From Aeromicrobium sp. Root495 (GTDB lineage Bacteria > Actinomycetota > Actinomycetes > Propionibacteriales > Nocardioidaceae), in NCBI RefSeq assembly GCF_001426755.1, contig NZ_LMFJ01000002.1:233498-297497 (forward strand): DNA of 64,000 nt, in the 5' to 3' direction. The notes below the pieces were generated by a model that made no database searches, was not told the origin of the DNA, and saw only the letters and a program-made list of their open reading frames with translations. This document shows, piece after piece, positions 32,525 through 40,871 of this stretch; positions within the stretch are counted from its first letter, which is position 1, and every line of letters starts with the position of its first letter. The position numbers and the translations under genes are program-made.

Positions 32525-34096
32525 ATGAACGAGAACCAGCACCGGGTCCAGCACGTCGACGTCGCCGTCGTGGGGGGAGGAGCGGCCGGGCTCAGCGCCG
32601 GGCTCGTGCTCGCGCGCTCACTCCGATCCGTCGTCGTGATCGACGCCGGCGAGCAGCGCAACCTTCCCGCGGGCCACGTCCACAACTTCCTCACGAGCGA
32701 GGGCTGGACGCCGGGCGAGATCGTGGCCACGGGCCGCGCCGAGGTGGAGTCGTACGGAGGTGAGGTCATCGTCGGACGGGTCGTGGAGGCCGTGGCACAG
32801 GAGGGTGACCACCCCTCGTTCGTCCTCGGGCTGGACGACGGGCGTTCGGTCCACGCGCGCCGCGTGGTCATCGCGGCCGGCGCGACCGACCGGCTCCCCG
32901 ACGTCCCCGGACTGGCCGAGCGTTGGGGCCGCGACGTCCTGCACTGCCCGTACTGCCACGGCTGGGAGGTGCGCGGCCGGCGGATCGGCGTCCTGGCCAC
33001 GTCGCCCAACGCGCTGCACCAGGTGGGTCTCTTCCGACAGCTGAGCGAGCACGTGACCCTCGTCGCCGGCGACGTGGAGCTCGACCACCACGCCCTCATG
33101 AACCTGCGGGTGCGCGGGGTCGACGTCGTGCGCGAGACGGCTGCCGAGGTGCTCGTCACCGACGACCGGCTCAGCGGGGTGCGTCTCCGTGGGGGAGAGG
33201 TGCTGGAGCTCGACGCGCTCGTGGTCGCGCCGTTCTTCGAGGCCCGCGCCGACGTGGCCACCCAGCTGGGGCTGGCCGTGAAGGAGCTCGAGATGGGCGG
33301 CAGCGTGGTGGGCACGATGCTCGAGGCCGACGCCATGGGGCTCAGCCCCGTGCCCGGCGTCTACGTGGCCGGGAACGCGAGCGACCTCGGCGCCACCGTG
33401 ATCGGCTCGGCCGCCGCCGGCATGAAGGCGGGCGCCCTGGCCAACGCCCAGCTCGTCGAGGAGGACTCGGCCCTGGCCCTCGTGCGCTGGGCTGCGGAGA
33501 TGCGTGAGCCGAAGGCGTGGGACGAGCGCTACGGCGCTGCCGAGGACGCCTGGAGCGGTCGGGTCAACCCGCAGCTCCCGGCGGTCGCAGGGACGCTCAC
33601 CCCCGGCACCGCGCTCGACCTCGGCAGCGGTGAGGGCGCCGACGTGATCTGGCTGGCGCAGAACGGGTGGCAGGCCACCGGCATGGACTTCTCCCAGGCC
33701 GGCCTGGACCGCTCGGCCGCGCACGCGGCGGAGGCCGGAGTCACGGAGCGCACGCAGTGGCTGCTCGGCGACGTCCGCACGTGGCGCCCGAGCGAGGTGC
33801 GCTGGGACCTGGTGGTGGGTCACTACGTCCACCTTCCGCTGGTGCAGACGCGCGGGATCATCGAGCAGGTGGCCGACGCCGTGGCCCCGGGCGGGACGCT
33901 CCTGCTGGTCTGGCACCACCCCGGCGACGCCGACCCCGGCCACCGCCGCGACGACATGTTCACGGCCGAGGAGGTGGCCGACGTGCTCGACCCGGGTCGG
34001 TGGGACGTCTCCACGTCGGCCGAGGTCCGCACCGGCACCGGCATGGGCCACCACGTCGAGGTCCGCGACACGGTCCTCCGCGCCACCCGCCGCTAG
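32525..34096 (+). CDS. Fusion: thioredoxin-reductase-like oxidoreductase + SAM methyltransferase
   Basis: A 523-residue two-domain protein. Residues 1 to about 310 are an FAD/NAD(P) oxidoreductase with VVGGGAAGLSAGLVLAR, the HCPYCHGWEVRG segment where thioredoxin reductases have their CXXC, and VYVAGNASDLGATVIGSAA for FAD. From about 345 onward is a class I methyltransferase with LDLGSGEGADVIWLA, LLGDVRTWRP and GGTLLLVWHHPGD. Such fusions occur in actinobacteria; the substrate is unknown. Electron relay plus methylation suggests detoxification of a thiol or metalloid (speculative). Start ATG 32525 with GGTGGAG upstream. Probably regulated by the divergent XRE-cupin protein. Confidence 0.88.
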   Translation: MNENQHRVQHVDVAVVGGGAAGLSAGLVLARSLRSVVVIDAGEQRNLPAGHVHNFLTSEGWTPGEIVATGRAEVESYGGEVIVGRVVEAVAQEGDHPSFVLGLDDGRSVHARRVVIAAGATDRLPDVPGLAERWGRDVLHCPYCHGWEVRGRRIGVLATSPNALHQVGLFRQLSEHVTLVAGDVELDHHALMNLRVRGVDVVRETAAEVLVTDDRLSGVRLRGGEVLELDALVVAPFFEARADVATQLGLAVKELEMGGSVVGTMLEADAMGLSPVPGVYVAGNASDLGATVIGSAAAGMKAGALANAQLVEEDSALALVRWAAEMREPKAWDERYGAAEDAWSGRVNPQLPAVAGTLTPGTALDLGSGEGADVIWLAQNGWQATGMDFSQAGLDRSAAHAAEAGVTERTQWLLGDVRTWRPSEVRWDLVVGHYVHLPLVQTRGIIEQVADAVAPGGTLLLVWHHPGDADPGHRRDDMFTAEEVADVLDPGRWDVSTSAEVRTGTGMGHHVEVRDTVLRATRR

Positions 34097-34104
34097 ACCC
34101 ACGA

Positions 34105-34177
34105 CGAGATTTGCGGCTCCATCCACCCTTTTCGGCTCGGACGGCGACCAGAACGGTGGATGGGCCCGCAAATCTCG
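34105..34177. repeat. Intergenic inverted repeat, family B copy 2
   Basis: 23-bp arms (34105-34127 and 34155-34177) with two mismatches and a 27-nt centre, between the convergent fusion gene and HMG-CoA lyase. The arm core TGCGGCTCCATCCACC aligns with the arm of the repeat at 4153-4203, and both continue with TTYTCG after the arm. Confidence 0.75.
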
Positions 34178-34196
34178 GCGTCGGGGTGGGGTGGGG

Positions 34197-35135
34197 TCAG
34201 GGGGCGAGGGCTCGGGCCACGGCGGAGGCCATGGGCTTGCCGAGCTGCTCGGACATCCACACCGACGTGGCCACGACGGCGTCGAGGTCGACGCCGTGCT
34301 GGATGCCGAGGCCGGTGAGGAACCAGACGAGGTCCTCCGTGGCGAGGTTGCCCGTGGCGCTCTCGGCGTACGGGCAGCCGCCGAGGCCGCCGGCCGAGGC
34401 GTCGAACGTGGTGATCCCGTGCCGCAGCCCCGCGTGCACGTTGGCGAGCGCCTGGCCGTAGGTGTCGTGGAAGTGCAGCGCGAGTCGCTCGGTCCCCACC
34501 CCCGCAGCCGCGAAGGACTCGACGATCGACCCCACCTGGCCGGCCGTCCCGACGCCGATCGTGTCGCCGAGCGACAGCTGGGACGCGCCGAGGTCGAGCA
34601 GCCGGCGTCCCACCGACACCACCTGGTCCACAGGCACCGCTCCCTCCCACGGGTCGCCGAAGCACATGGACACGTAGGCCCGGACGTCGAGCCCGGCCTC
34701 GAGCGCGCGGGACACCACGGGCTCGAACATCGCCATCTGGGAGTCGAGACCGGCCGCCAGGTTCTTCTCGGCGAAGGTCTGCGTGGCGCTCGCGAAGACG
34801 GCCACGTGCTCCACGCCTGCCTCGAGCGCGCGGTCGAGGCCTCGTGCGTTGGGCACCAGCACCGGCGCGGGGACGCTCAGCCGGCCGAGCTCCTCGAGCA
34901 GCTCGGCGGCGTCGGCGAGCTGCGGCACCCATCGGGGGTGCACGAAGCTCGTGGTCTCCACGACAGGCAGGCCCGCGGCGACGAGTCGCCGCACGAGCTC
35001 GGCCTTCACGGCCACCGGGACGACGGCCGCCTCGTTCTGGAGCCCGTCGCGAGGACCGACCTCGTAGATCGTGACCCGCTCCGGCAGACCCTCCTCGGGC
35101 ACGACCATGGGCAGCACCCGAGCCTGCTCACTCAT
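34197..35135 (-). CDS. Hydroxymethylglutaryl-CoA lyase
   Basis: Cleaves HMG-CoA to acetyl-CoA and acetoacetate, the last step of leucine breakdown. The 312-residue TIM barrel shows VGPRDGLQNE, LSLGDTIGVG, the metal-binding HFHDTYG, and the catalytic-cysteine signature GGCPYAESATGN. The ATG at 35135 overlaps the biotin-carboxylase gene end by 8 bases. It is the last of three genes that together perform methylcrotonyl-CoA to acetoacetate, except for the hydratase step. Confidence 0.94.
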   Translation of the reverse strand: MSEQARVLPMVVPEEGLPERVTIYEVGPRDGLQNEAAVVPVAVKAELVRRLVAAGLPVVETTSFVHPRWVPQLADAAELLEELGRLSVPAPVLVPNARGLDRALEAGVEHVAVFASATQTFAEKNLAAGLDSQMAMFEPVVSRALEAGLDVRAYVSMCFGDPWEGAVPVDQVVSVGRRLLDLGASQLSLGDTIGVGTAGQVGSIVESFAAAGVGTERLALHFHDTYGQALANVHAGLRHGITTFDASAGGLGGCPYAESATGNLATEDLVWFLTGLGIQHGVDLDAVVATSVWMSEQLGKPMASAVARALAP

Positions 35136-36930
35136 GCGTCTCCTCTGGTTCCACGTGGAACAGCACGTGCCCCATGGGGACCTGGTCGCCCACGGCGGCG
35201 CCCAGGACCGTGACGGTGCCCGCGTGCGCGGCGACGAGCGCCAGCTCCATCTTCATGGCCTCGATCGTGCCGAGCCGCTGGCCCGCCTCCACGACCTCTC
35301 CCACGGTCACACGGACCTCCAGCACGGTGCCCGGCATGGGCGCGGCGACGTCGGCGTCCCCGGCGACAGCAGCGTGCGGACGACGCATGCCGTCGGGACG
35401 TTCGAACGTCCACGTCTGGCCCTCGTGCACCACGTGCGCGCGGCCACCGAGCAGCAGGCCGGTGAGGTCCGGGCTGTCGGTCGAGACCACGTCGTGCTGC
35501 ACCCCCGACCCGTCCACCACGGGGCGCCGCACGCGCGCGGGCGCGCCGGCCGACCGCCAGCCGTCACCGACCTGCGGCCACAGCAGCCCGGCGGCCACGG
35601 CGGCCGCGGCGGCGGGGACGTCGGGTCGTTCCAGCAGCGGACCTTCGTGGGCGTCGAGGAAACCGGTGTGGACCTGGCCCGCACGGAGCTCAGCGGAGTC
35701 CAGTAACCGGCGCACGAAGCCCAGGTTGTTGGCCAGACCCGCGAGCACCGTGGCATCGAGCACGCCGACCATGCGATCGAGTGCGTCGGCGCGGTCCTCG
35801 CCGCGGACGACGAGCTTGGCGACCATGGGGTCGTACGCGGTGGAGACCGCCGCGAGCCCGGCGTCCTCCACCCTGGCTCCCGGTCCGGGACGGAAGGCCT
35901 CGATGCGCCCGGCCTGCGGCAGGAAGCCGGCGTACGGGTCCTCGGCATAGACGCGCACCTCGACCGCGTGACCCGTGCACGTGATGGAGTCCTGGTCCGG
36001 CAGAGCGGCACCGGCGGCGACGTCGAGCTGCCAGCGCACGAGATCGGCGCCGGTGACCTCCTCCGTCACCGGGTGCTCCACCTGGAGGCGGGTGTTCATC
36101 TCCAGGAAGAAGCACTCGTCGCCGTTCACGAGGAACTCCACGGTGCCGGCGCTCGTGTAGCCCACCTCCTGCGCCAGGGCGACCGACGACGTGTGCAGGA
36201 GCTCGCGCACCGCGTCGGGCAGGTCGAAGGCCGGGGCCTCCTCGACGATCTTCTGGTGCCGGCGCTGCGCCGAGCAGTCCCGCGTGAACAGGTGCACCAC
36301 CGTGCCGTGCGTGTCGCCGAAGACCTGCACCTCCACGTGCCGCCCGCCCTCGACATAGCGCTCCACGAGCAGCGTGTCGTCGCCGAACGACGCGGCTGCC
36401 TCGCGCGCCGCGGTCGCGAGGGCCTCCGCGAGCTGCTCCGCCTCGCGCACGACGTGCATGCCCTTGCCCCCGCCGCCGGCAGCGGCCTTCACGAGCACGG
36501 GGTAGGCGTCGGCCGGAACGGCGTCGGGGTCGTAGCGGGGGGTCACCGGCACGCCGACCTTCTCGGCCACCTGACGCGCCCGGTCCTTGCGACCCATGAG
36601 CTCGATGACGTCGGGCGACGGTCCGATCCAGGTGAGTCCGGCGTCGACGACGGCCCGGGCGAAACCGGCGTTCTCGGACAGGAACCCGTAGCCGGGGTGG
36701 ACGGCGTCGGCGCCGGTCGCCCGCGCGGCCGCCAGCAGCGACTCGACGTCGAGGTAGCCCGGCACCTGCACCGCGTCGGTGGCCTCGTGACGGTGCGGGG
36801 AGGCGGCGTCGACGTCGGTGAAGACCGCCGTGCTGGCCAGCCCGGACTCCCGGCAGCCACGGACGATGCGGCGGGCGATCTCGCCGCGGTTGGCGACCAG
36901 CACCTTGCTGATCGTGGGGCGCTCGGCCAT
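35128..36930 (-). CDS. Acyl-CoA carboxylase alpha subunit (biotin carboxylase + BCCP), methylcrotonyl-CoA type
   Basis: A 600-residue biotin-dependent subunit. The biotin carboxylase domain has KVLVANRGEIARRI, the ATP-grasp loop KAAAGGGGKGMH, EMNTRLQVEHPVTEE and RVYAEDP. The C-terminal biotinyl domain has the lysine in EAMKMELAL. Length and the neighbouring carboxyltransferase and HMG-CoA lyase point to 3-methylcrotonyl-CoA as substrate (AccA1 type of mycobacteria; inference). ATG 36930 has AGGA 10 nt upstream; a GTG at 36939 overlapping the accD stop is an equally possible coupled start. Confidence 0.92.
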   Translation of the reverse strand: MAERPTISKVLVANRGEIARRIVRGCRESGLASTAVFTDVDAASPHRHEATDAVQVPGYLDVESLLAAARATGADAVHPGYGFLSENAGFARAVVDAGLTWIGPSPDVIELMGRKDRARQVAEKVGVPVTPRYDPDAVPADAYPVLVKAAAGGGGKGMHVVREAEQLAEALATAAREAAASFGDDTLLVERYVEGGRHVEVQVFGDTHGTVVHLFTRDCSAQRRHQKIVEEAPAFDLPDAVRELLHTSSVALAQEVGYTSAGTVEFLVNGDECFFLEMNTRLQVEHPVTEEVTGADLVRWQLDVAAGAALPDQDSITCTGHAVEVRVYAEDPYAGFLPQAGRIEAFRPGPGARVEDAGLAAVSTAYDPMVAKLVVRGEDRADALDRMVGVLDATVLAGLANNLGFVRRLLDSAELRAGQVHTGFLDAHEGPLLERPDVPAAAAAVAAGLLWPQVGDGWRSAGAPARVRRPVVDGSGVQHDVVSTDSPDLTGLLLGGRAHVVHEGQTWTFERPDGMRRPHAAVAGDADVAAPMPGTVLEVRVTVGEVVEAGQRLGTIEAMKMELALVAAHAGTVTVLGAAVGDQVPMGHVLFHVEPEETHE

Positions 36931-36935
36931 CTCAC

Positions 36936-38462
36936 TCACATCCTGAAGACGCCGTACTGCGGCGCCGGGGTCGGGGCGTGGTCGGCGGCGAGAGCCTGCG
37001 CCAGCACGCGTCGGGTGTCGCGAGGGTCGATGATGCCGTCGTCCCACAGCCGAGCCGTGGAGTAGTACGCCGAGCCCTTGGCCTCGTACTCGGCTCGGAC
37101 GCGGTCCTTGAACGCGTCCTCGGGCTCGGAGGTGTCGCCGCGGACCGCGGCCAGCACGGAGGCCGCCTGCTCGCCGCCCATGACCGAGATCTTGGCGTTG
37201 GGCCACATCCAGAGGAAGCGGGGGTCGTAGGCGCGGCCGCACATCCCGTAGTTGCCGGCGCCGTACGATCCACCGATCACGACGGTGTACTTGGCCACGA
37301 CGCTCGAGGCCACCGCGGTGACGAGCTTGGCGCCGTCCTTCGCGATGCCCCGGTTCTCCGACTCCTTGCCGACCATGAAGCCGGAGATGTTCTGCAGGAA
37401 CACGAGCGGGATGCCTCGCTGGTTGGCCAGCTCGACGAAGTGAGCGCCCTTCAGCGCGGACTCGCTGAAGAGGATGCCGTTGTTGGCGAGGACGGCCACG
37501 TCATGGCCCTCGATCCGGGCGAAGGCGCACACGAGCGTGTCCCCGTAGAGCGGCTTGAACTCGTGCAGGCGCGAGTCGTCGACCACGCGGCGCAGCACCT
37601 CGCGCACGTCGTAGGGCGTGCGGGGGTCGGCGGGCACCACGTCGAGCAGCGTCTCCGGGTCCTCGCGGGGAGGCAGCGCCTCGTGCGTCGGCAGCCGCGG
37701 CTCCAGCGGAAGGGTGTCGATGATCGAGCGGACGATCTGGAGGGCGTGCTCGTCGTCGTCGGCGAGGTGGTCCACGACGCCCGACGTCCGCGCGTGCACC
37801 TCGCCGCCGCCGAGCTCCTCGGCCGTCACGACCTCGCCCGTCGCGGCCTTCACGAGCGGCGGTCCCGCGAGGAAGATGGTGCCCTGCTCCCGCACGATGA
37901 CGGTCTCGTCGCTCATGGCCGGCACGTAGGCGCCTCCGGCGGTGCACGAACCCATGACCGAGGCCACCTGTGCGATCCCGCGCGCCGACATCTGCGCCTG
38001 GTTGAAGAAGATCCGCCCGAAGTGCTCCCGGTCGGGGAAGACGTCGTCCTGCATGGGCAGGAACGCCCCGCCGGAGTCGACGAGGTAGATGCAGGGCAGC
38101 CGGTTCTGCAGCGCCACGGTCTGCGCGCGCAGGTGCTTCTTCACCGTGAGCGGGTAGTACGTGCCGCCCTTCACGGTGGCGTCGTTGGCCACGACCACCA
38201 CCTCGCGGCCCTGCACCAGTCCGATGCCTGCCACCAGGCCTGCGCCCGGGACGGCCCAGGCGTCGTCGCCGTACATGTCGTACGCGGCGAGGGGTGCGAT
38301 CTCGAGGAACGGCGAGCCGGGATCGAGCAGGTGGTCGACCCGGTCTCGGGGCAGCAGCTTCCCGCGCGCCAGGTGCCGTTCGCGCGAGCGCTCGGGGCCT
38401 CCGAGCCGGACCCTGGCATGACGTTCCTCGAGCTCGGTCACGAGCTCCTGCATCTCACTCAC
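36936..38462 (-). CDS. Acyl-CoA carboxylase beta subunit (carboxyltransferase), methylcrotonyl-CoA type
   Basis: A protein of about 508 residues with the twin crotonase-fold carboxyltransferase domains: [36 protein letters not shown], and the second half with [20 protein letters not shown] and [19 protein letters not shown]. This fits the AccD1/MCC-beta group rather than acetyl or propionyl carboxylases. The start is a GTG at 38462, 7 nt after a TAACCT -10. The ATG at 38483 in the same frame lies inside the operator and is judged false. Transcription of the three-gene operon begins here. Confidence 0.92.
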   Translation of the reverse strand: MSEMQELVTELEERHARVRLGGPERSRERHLARGKLLPRDRVDHLLDPGSPFLEIAPLAAYDMYGDDAWAVPGAGLVAGIGLVQGREVVVVANDATVKGGTYYPLTVKKHLRAQTVALQNRLPCIYLVDSGGAFLPMQDDVFPDREHFGRIFFNQAQMSARGIAQVASVMGSCTAGGAYVPAMSDETVIVREQGTIFLAGPPLVKAATGEVVTAEELGGGEVHARTSGVVDHLADDDEHALQIVRSIIDTLPLEPRLPTHEALPPREDPETLLDVVPADPRTPYDVREVLRRVVDDSRLHEFKPLYGDTLVCAFARIEGHDVAVLANNGILFSESALKGAHFVELANQRGIPLVFLQNISGFMVGKESENRGIAKDGAKLVTAVASSVVAKYTVVIGGSYGAGNYGMCGRAYDPRFLWMWPNAKISVMGGEQAASVLAAVRGDTSEPEDAFKDRVRAEYEAKGSAYYSTARLWDDGIIDPRDTRRVLAQALAADHAPTPAPQYGVFRM

Positions 38463-38469
38463 GCTCGTG

Positions 38470-38489
38470 AGGTTAACACCCATTAACCT
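38470..38489. promoter_or_regulatory. TetR operator overlapping the accD promoter
   Basis: AGGTTAA (38470-38476), a 6-nt spacer and TTAACCT (38483-38489) form a perfect dyad. Its left arm contains the minus-strand -10 TAACCT (38470-38475) of accD, and the dyad sits just upstream of the -10 of the divergent tetR. Occupation would block both. Confidence 0.75.
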
Positions 38490-38497
38490 GGAGGCGG

Positions 38498-38503
38498 TAC
38501 CGT
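38498..38503 (+). promoter_or_regulatory. -10 element for tetR (leaderless)
   Basis: TACCGT lies 6 nt before the GTG at 38510. Confidence 0.6.
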
Positions 38504-38509
38504 TGCCCC

Positions 38510-39061
38510 GTGACCACGAGCCGCCGCGACCAGATCCTCGCCACCGCCGCGGAGCTGTTCGCCGAGCGAGGCTTCCACGGGGTCAGCGTCCACGACATCG
38601 GGGCGGCGTGCGGGATCTCCGGGCCGGCCCTGTACAAGCACTTCCGCGGCAAGGACGACCTGCTCGAGCACTCTCTCCTCGACATCAGCGAGGAGCTGCT
38701 CGCCACCGGGCGGGCCCGCGTGGCCGGGAGCGCGACCCCCGACGACCAGCTCGACGCACTCGTGGCCTGGCACATCGACTTCGCGTTGACACACCCGGCG
38801 CTCATCGTGATCCAGCACCGCGAGTGGTCGACGCTGCGCGACGAGGCACGGGCCGCCGTCCGAGATCTCCAGCTCGCCTACGTCGACGTGTGGGTCGACG
38901 TCGTGCGGGTCCTGCGCGACGACCTCGACCGCGCGGAGGCCCGGGCGGCCGTGCAGGCGGTCTTCGGCCTGATCAACTCCACGCCGCACAGCGCCCGGAT
39001 CGGCGAGCCACGCATGCGGACCCTGCTGGCCGGCATGGCCCGCTCCGCCCTCGTCGGCTGA
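38510..39061 (+). CDS. TetR-family regulator of the acyl-CoA carboxylase operon
   Basis: A 183-residue TetR protein with the DNA-binding helices [41 protein letters not shown] and a C-terminal domain carrying [20 protein letters not shown], like the regulators of branched-chain or acyl-CoA breakdown. It is divergent from accD-accA-HMG-CoA lyase, with the 20-bp dyad between them, so autorepression and repression of the operon are likely. The inducer may be an acyl-CoA intermediate (inference). Leaderless GTG start. Confidence 0.92.
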   Translation: MTTSRRDQILATAAELFAERGFHGVSVHDIGAACGISGPALYKHFRGKDDLLEHSLLDISEELLATGRARVAGSATPDDQLDALVAWHIDFALTHPALIVIQHREWSTLRDEARAAVRDLQLAYVDVWVDVVRVLRDDLDRAEARAAVQAVFGLINSTPHSARIGEPRMRTLLAGMARSALVG

Positions 39062-39077
39062 CCCCGGGACGGACCGT

Positions 39078-39968
39078 CTAGACAGGAGCGATCCCGGGCG
39101 CGACCCGCCGGCGCAGTCCGCGCGTGGTGGTGGCGATGCCCACGCCCACCATCATGACGACGGCACCGCTGAGCTCCACGACGCTCGGGACCTCGTCGAG
39201 CACGACCCACGCGGACAGCATGCCGACGGGCGGCACGAGCAGGATGTACGGCACCACGGCGCCCGCGGGGTGGCGCGCCATCAGACCGTTGAAGATCGTG
39301 TAGCCGATGAGCGAGGCTCCGACGACGGTGTAGGCCGTGCTCAGGACGGCCGCCCAGCCGAACCCCGCGAGGGCGCTGCCGATCTCGTCGGGACCGTCGA
39401 CCACGAGCGAGACGGCGAGGCACGGCAGCGGCACGACGAGTGCCGACCAGACCACGAGCGACAGGCCGGAGACGACCTTGGCCGAGCGGGCCACGACGTT
39501 GCCCACGGCCCACGAGAACGCGGCGGCGACCGTCACGAGGAGCGGCACGATGGAGGCGTCGGCGCCGAAGCCGACCGCCACGGTGACCAGACCGGCCGTG
39601 CCGATCCCGGCCCCCACGAGCTGTCGCCCCGACGAGCGCTCACCGAGCGCCCCCCACGCGATGAGCATCGTGAAGACCACCTGCGCCTGGAGCACGAGCG
39701 CCGCCAGGCCGGCGGGCATCCCGGTGTCGAGCGCCAGGTAGAGCAGGCCGAACTGCCCGAGGCTCATGAAGGCCCCCACCGCGACGACCGCCTGCCACGA
39801 GGCCTTCGGCCGCGGGACGAACAGGACGAGCGGGAACGCCACGAGCACGAACCGGATGGCCAGGAACAGGAAGGGCGGCACCTCGGTGAGCCCGGCGTGG
39901 ATGGCCACGAAGTTGCAACCCCAGATGACGGCGACCACGACGGCGAGGGCTTGGTCACGACGCGGCAC
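39078..39968 (-). CDS. EamA/DMT-family transporter
   Basis: A 296-residue membrane protein with two EamA repeats and about ten transmembrane helices, from ALAVVVAVIWGCNFVAIHAGL at the start to LSGAVVMMVGVGIAT near the end. Proteins of this class export amino acids, nucleosides or drugs; the substrate is unknown. GTG 39968 has GGGAGG upstream with a short spacer. It is convergent with tetR by 16 bases and unrelated in strand to the histidine kinase neighbour's activity. Confidence 0.9.
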   Translation of the reverse strand: MPRRDQALAVVVAVIWGCNFVAIHAGLTEVPPFLFLAIRFVLVAFPLVLFVPRPKASWQAVVAVGAFMSLGQFGLLYLALDTGMPAGLAALVLQAQVVFTMLIAWGALGERSSGRQLVGAGIGTAGLVTVAVGFGADASIVPLLVTVAAAFSWAVGNVVARSAKVVSGLSLVVWSALVVPLPCLAVSLVVDGPDEIGSALAGFGWAAVLSTAYTVVGASLIGYTIFNGLMARHPAGAVVPYILLVPPVGMLSAWVVLDEVPSVVELSGAVVMMVGVGIATTTRGLRRRVAPGIAPV

Positions 39969-40043
39969 TGATCCATCCTCCCACCGGGTACCCCCCGGGA
40001 GCGTCCGAGATCCGGCCAGAAGACCGCGGGATCCGGACGGTCG

Positions 40044-40775
40044 TCAGGCCGGGAGGGTGACCGAGAACGTCGCGCCGAGACCGGGTCGACCCTGGCCCCG
40101 GACGGTGCCTCCGTGCCGCTCGACGATCCGTGCCACCGAGGCGAGGCCCAGGCCGTCGCCGGGGAAGTCGGCCGGGTCGTGCAGGCGCCCGCACGGGACG
40201 AACAACCGGCCGGAGTCGTGCTCGTCGAAGCCGATGCCGTTGTCGCGGACGGCGATCTCGACGAGTCCGTCGTCGGTCGGCCGACCGACCACCTCGATGC
40301 GAGGGTCGGCCGAGCCGCGCACCGCCTTCCACGCGTTGCTCAGCAGGTGGTCGAGCACGAGCCGCAGCAGGATCGGGTCGGCCTCGACCGAGAGTCCCTC
40401 AGCCACGTCGAGACCGACCAGGGCGTCGCCACCCGACGTCCGGATGTCGTCGGCGACGTCGTGCAGCAGCGCGGAGACGTCGACGCGCTCGCGGCGCAGG
40501 GCTCGTCCCGAGGCGCCGTACACGACGAGCATCCGGTCGACCTGGGCGGCGAGCCGCTCGCTCACGGTCGCGATGGTGTCGGCGTAGTGCCGCACCCTCT
40601 CGTCCGACCCGTCGAGACGTTGCTCGAGGAGGTCGGCGTAGCCCAGCAAGGCGCCCAGCTGACCCCGCAGGTCGTGGGCGATCACGTGGATGGCCTCCTC
40701 GAGGTCGTCACGACGCTGCTCGGCCGACCGCAGGCGCGCGGACAGGCCGCTCCCCTCCACCCCGGTGGCATGCAT
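40044..40775 (-). CDS. Soluble sensor histidine kinase, orphan
   Basis: A 243-residue kinase without membrane segments or sensor domain: HisKA dimerisation helix with the phospho-acceptor in IHVIAHDLRGQLGALLGYADLL, then a HATPase with LLSNAWKAV (N box), VRDNGIGFDE (G1) and GDGLGLASVARIVERHGG (G2). It resembles the catalytic module of bacteriophytochrome-like kinases. No response regulator adjoins it. ATG 40775 has a GGGAG ribosome site about 7 nt upstream. Confidence 0.88.
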   Translation of the reverse strand: MHATGVEGSGLSARLRSAEQRRDDLEEAIHVIAHDLRGQLGALLGYADLLEQRLDGSDERVRHYADTIATVSERLAAQVDRMLVVYGASGRALRRERVDVSALLHDVADDIRTSGGDALVGLDVAEGLSVEADPILLRLVLDHLLSNAWKAVRGSADPRIEVVGRPTDDGLVEIAVRDNGIGFDEHDSGRLFVPCGRLHDPADFPGDGLGLASVARIVERHGGTVRGQGRPGLGATFSVTLPA

Positions 40776-40871
40776 CCGACGCTCCCTCTTCCGCTCGTGT
40801 CGAACAGGTCTCCCTCCACCATGATGCCCGGCCGTCGGTGTCAGCCTCGACCGACCGGCGGGCGACATGGG

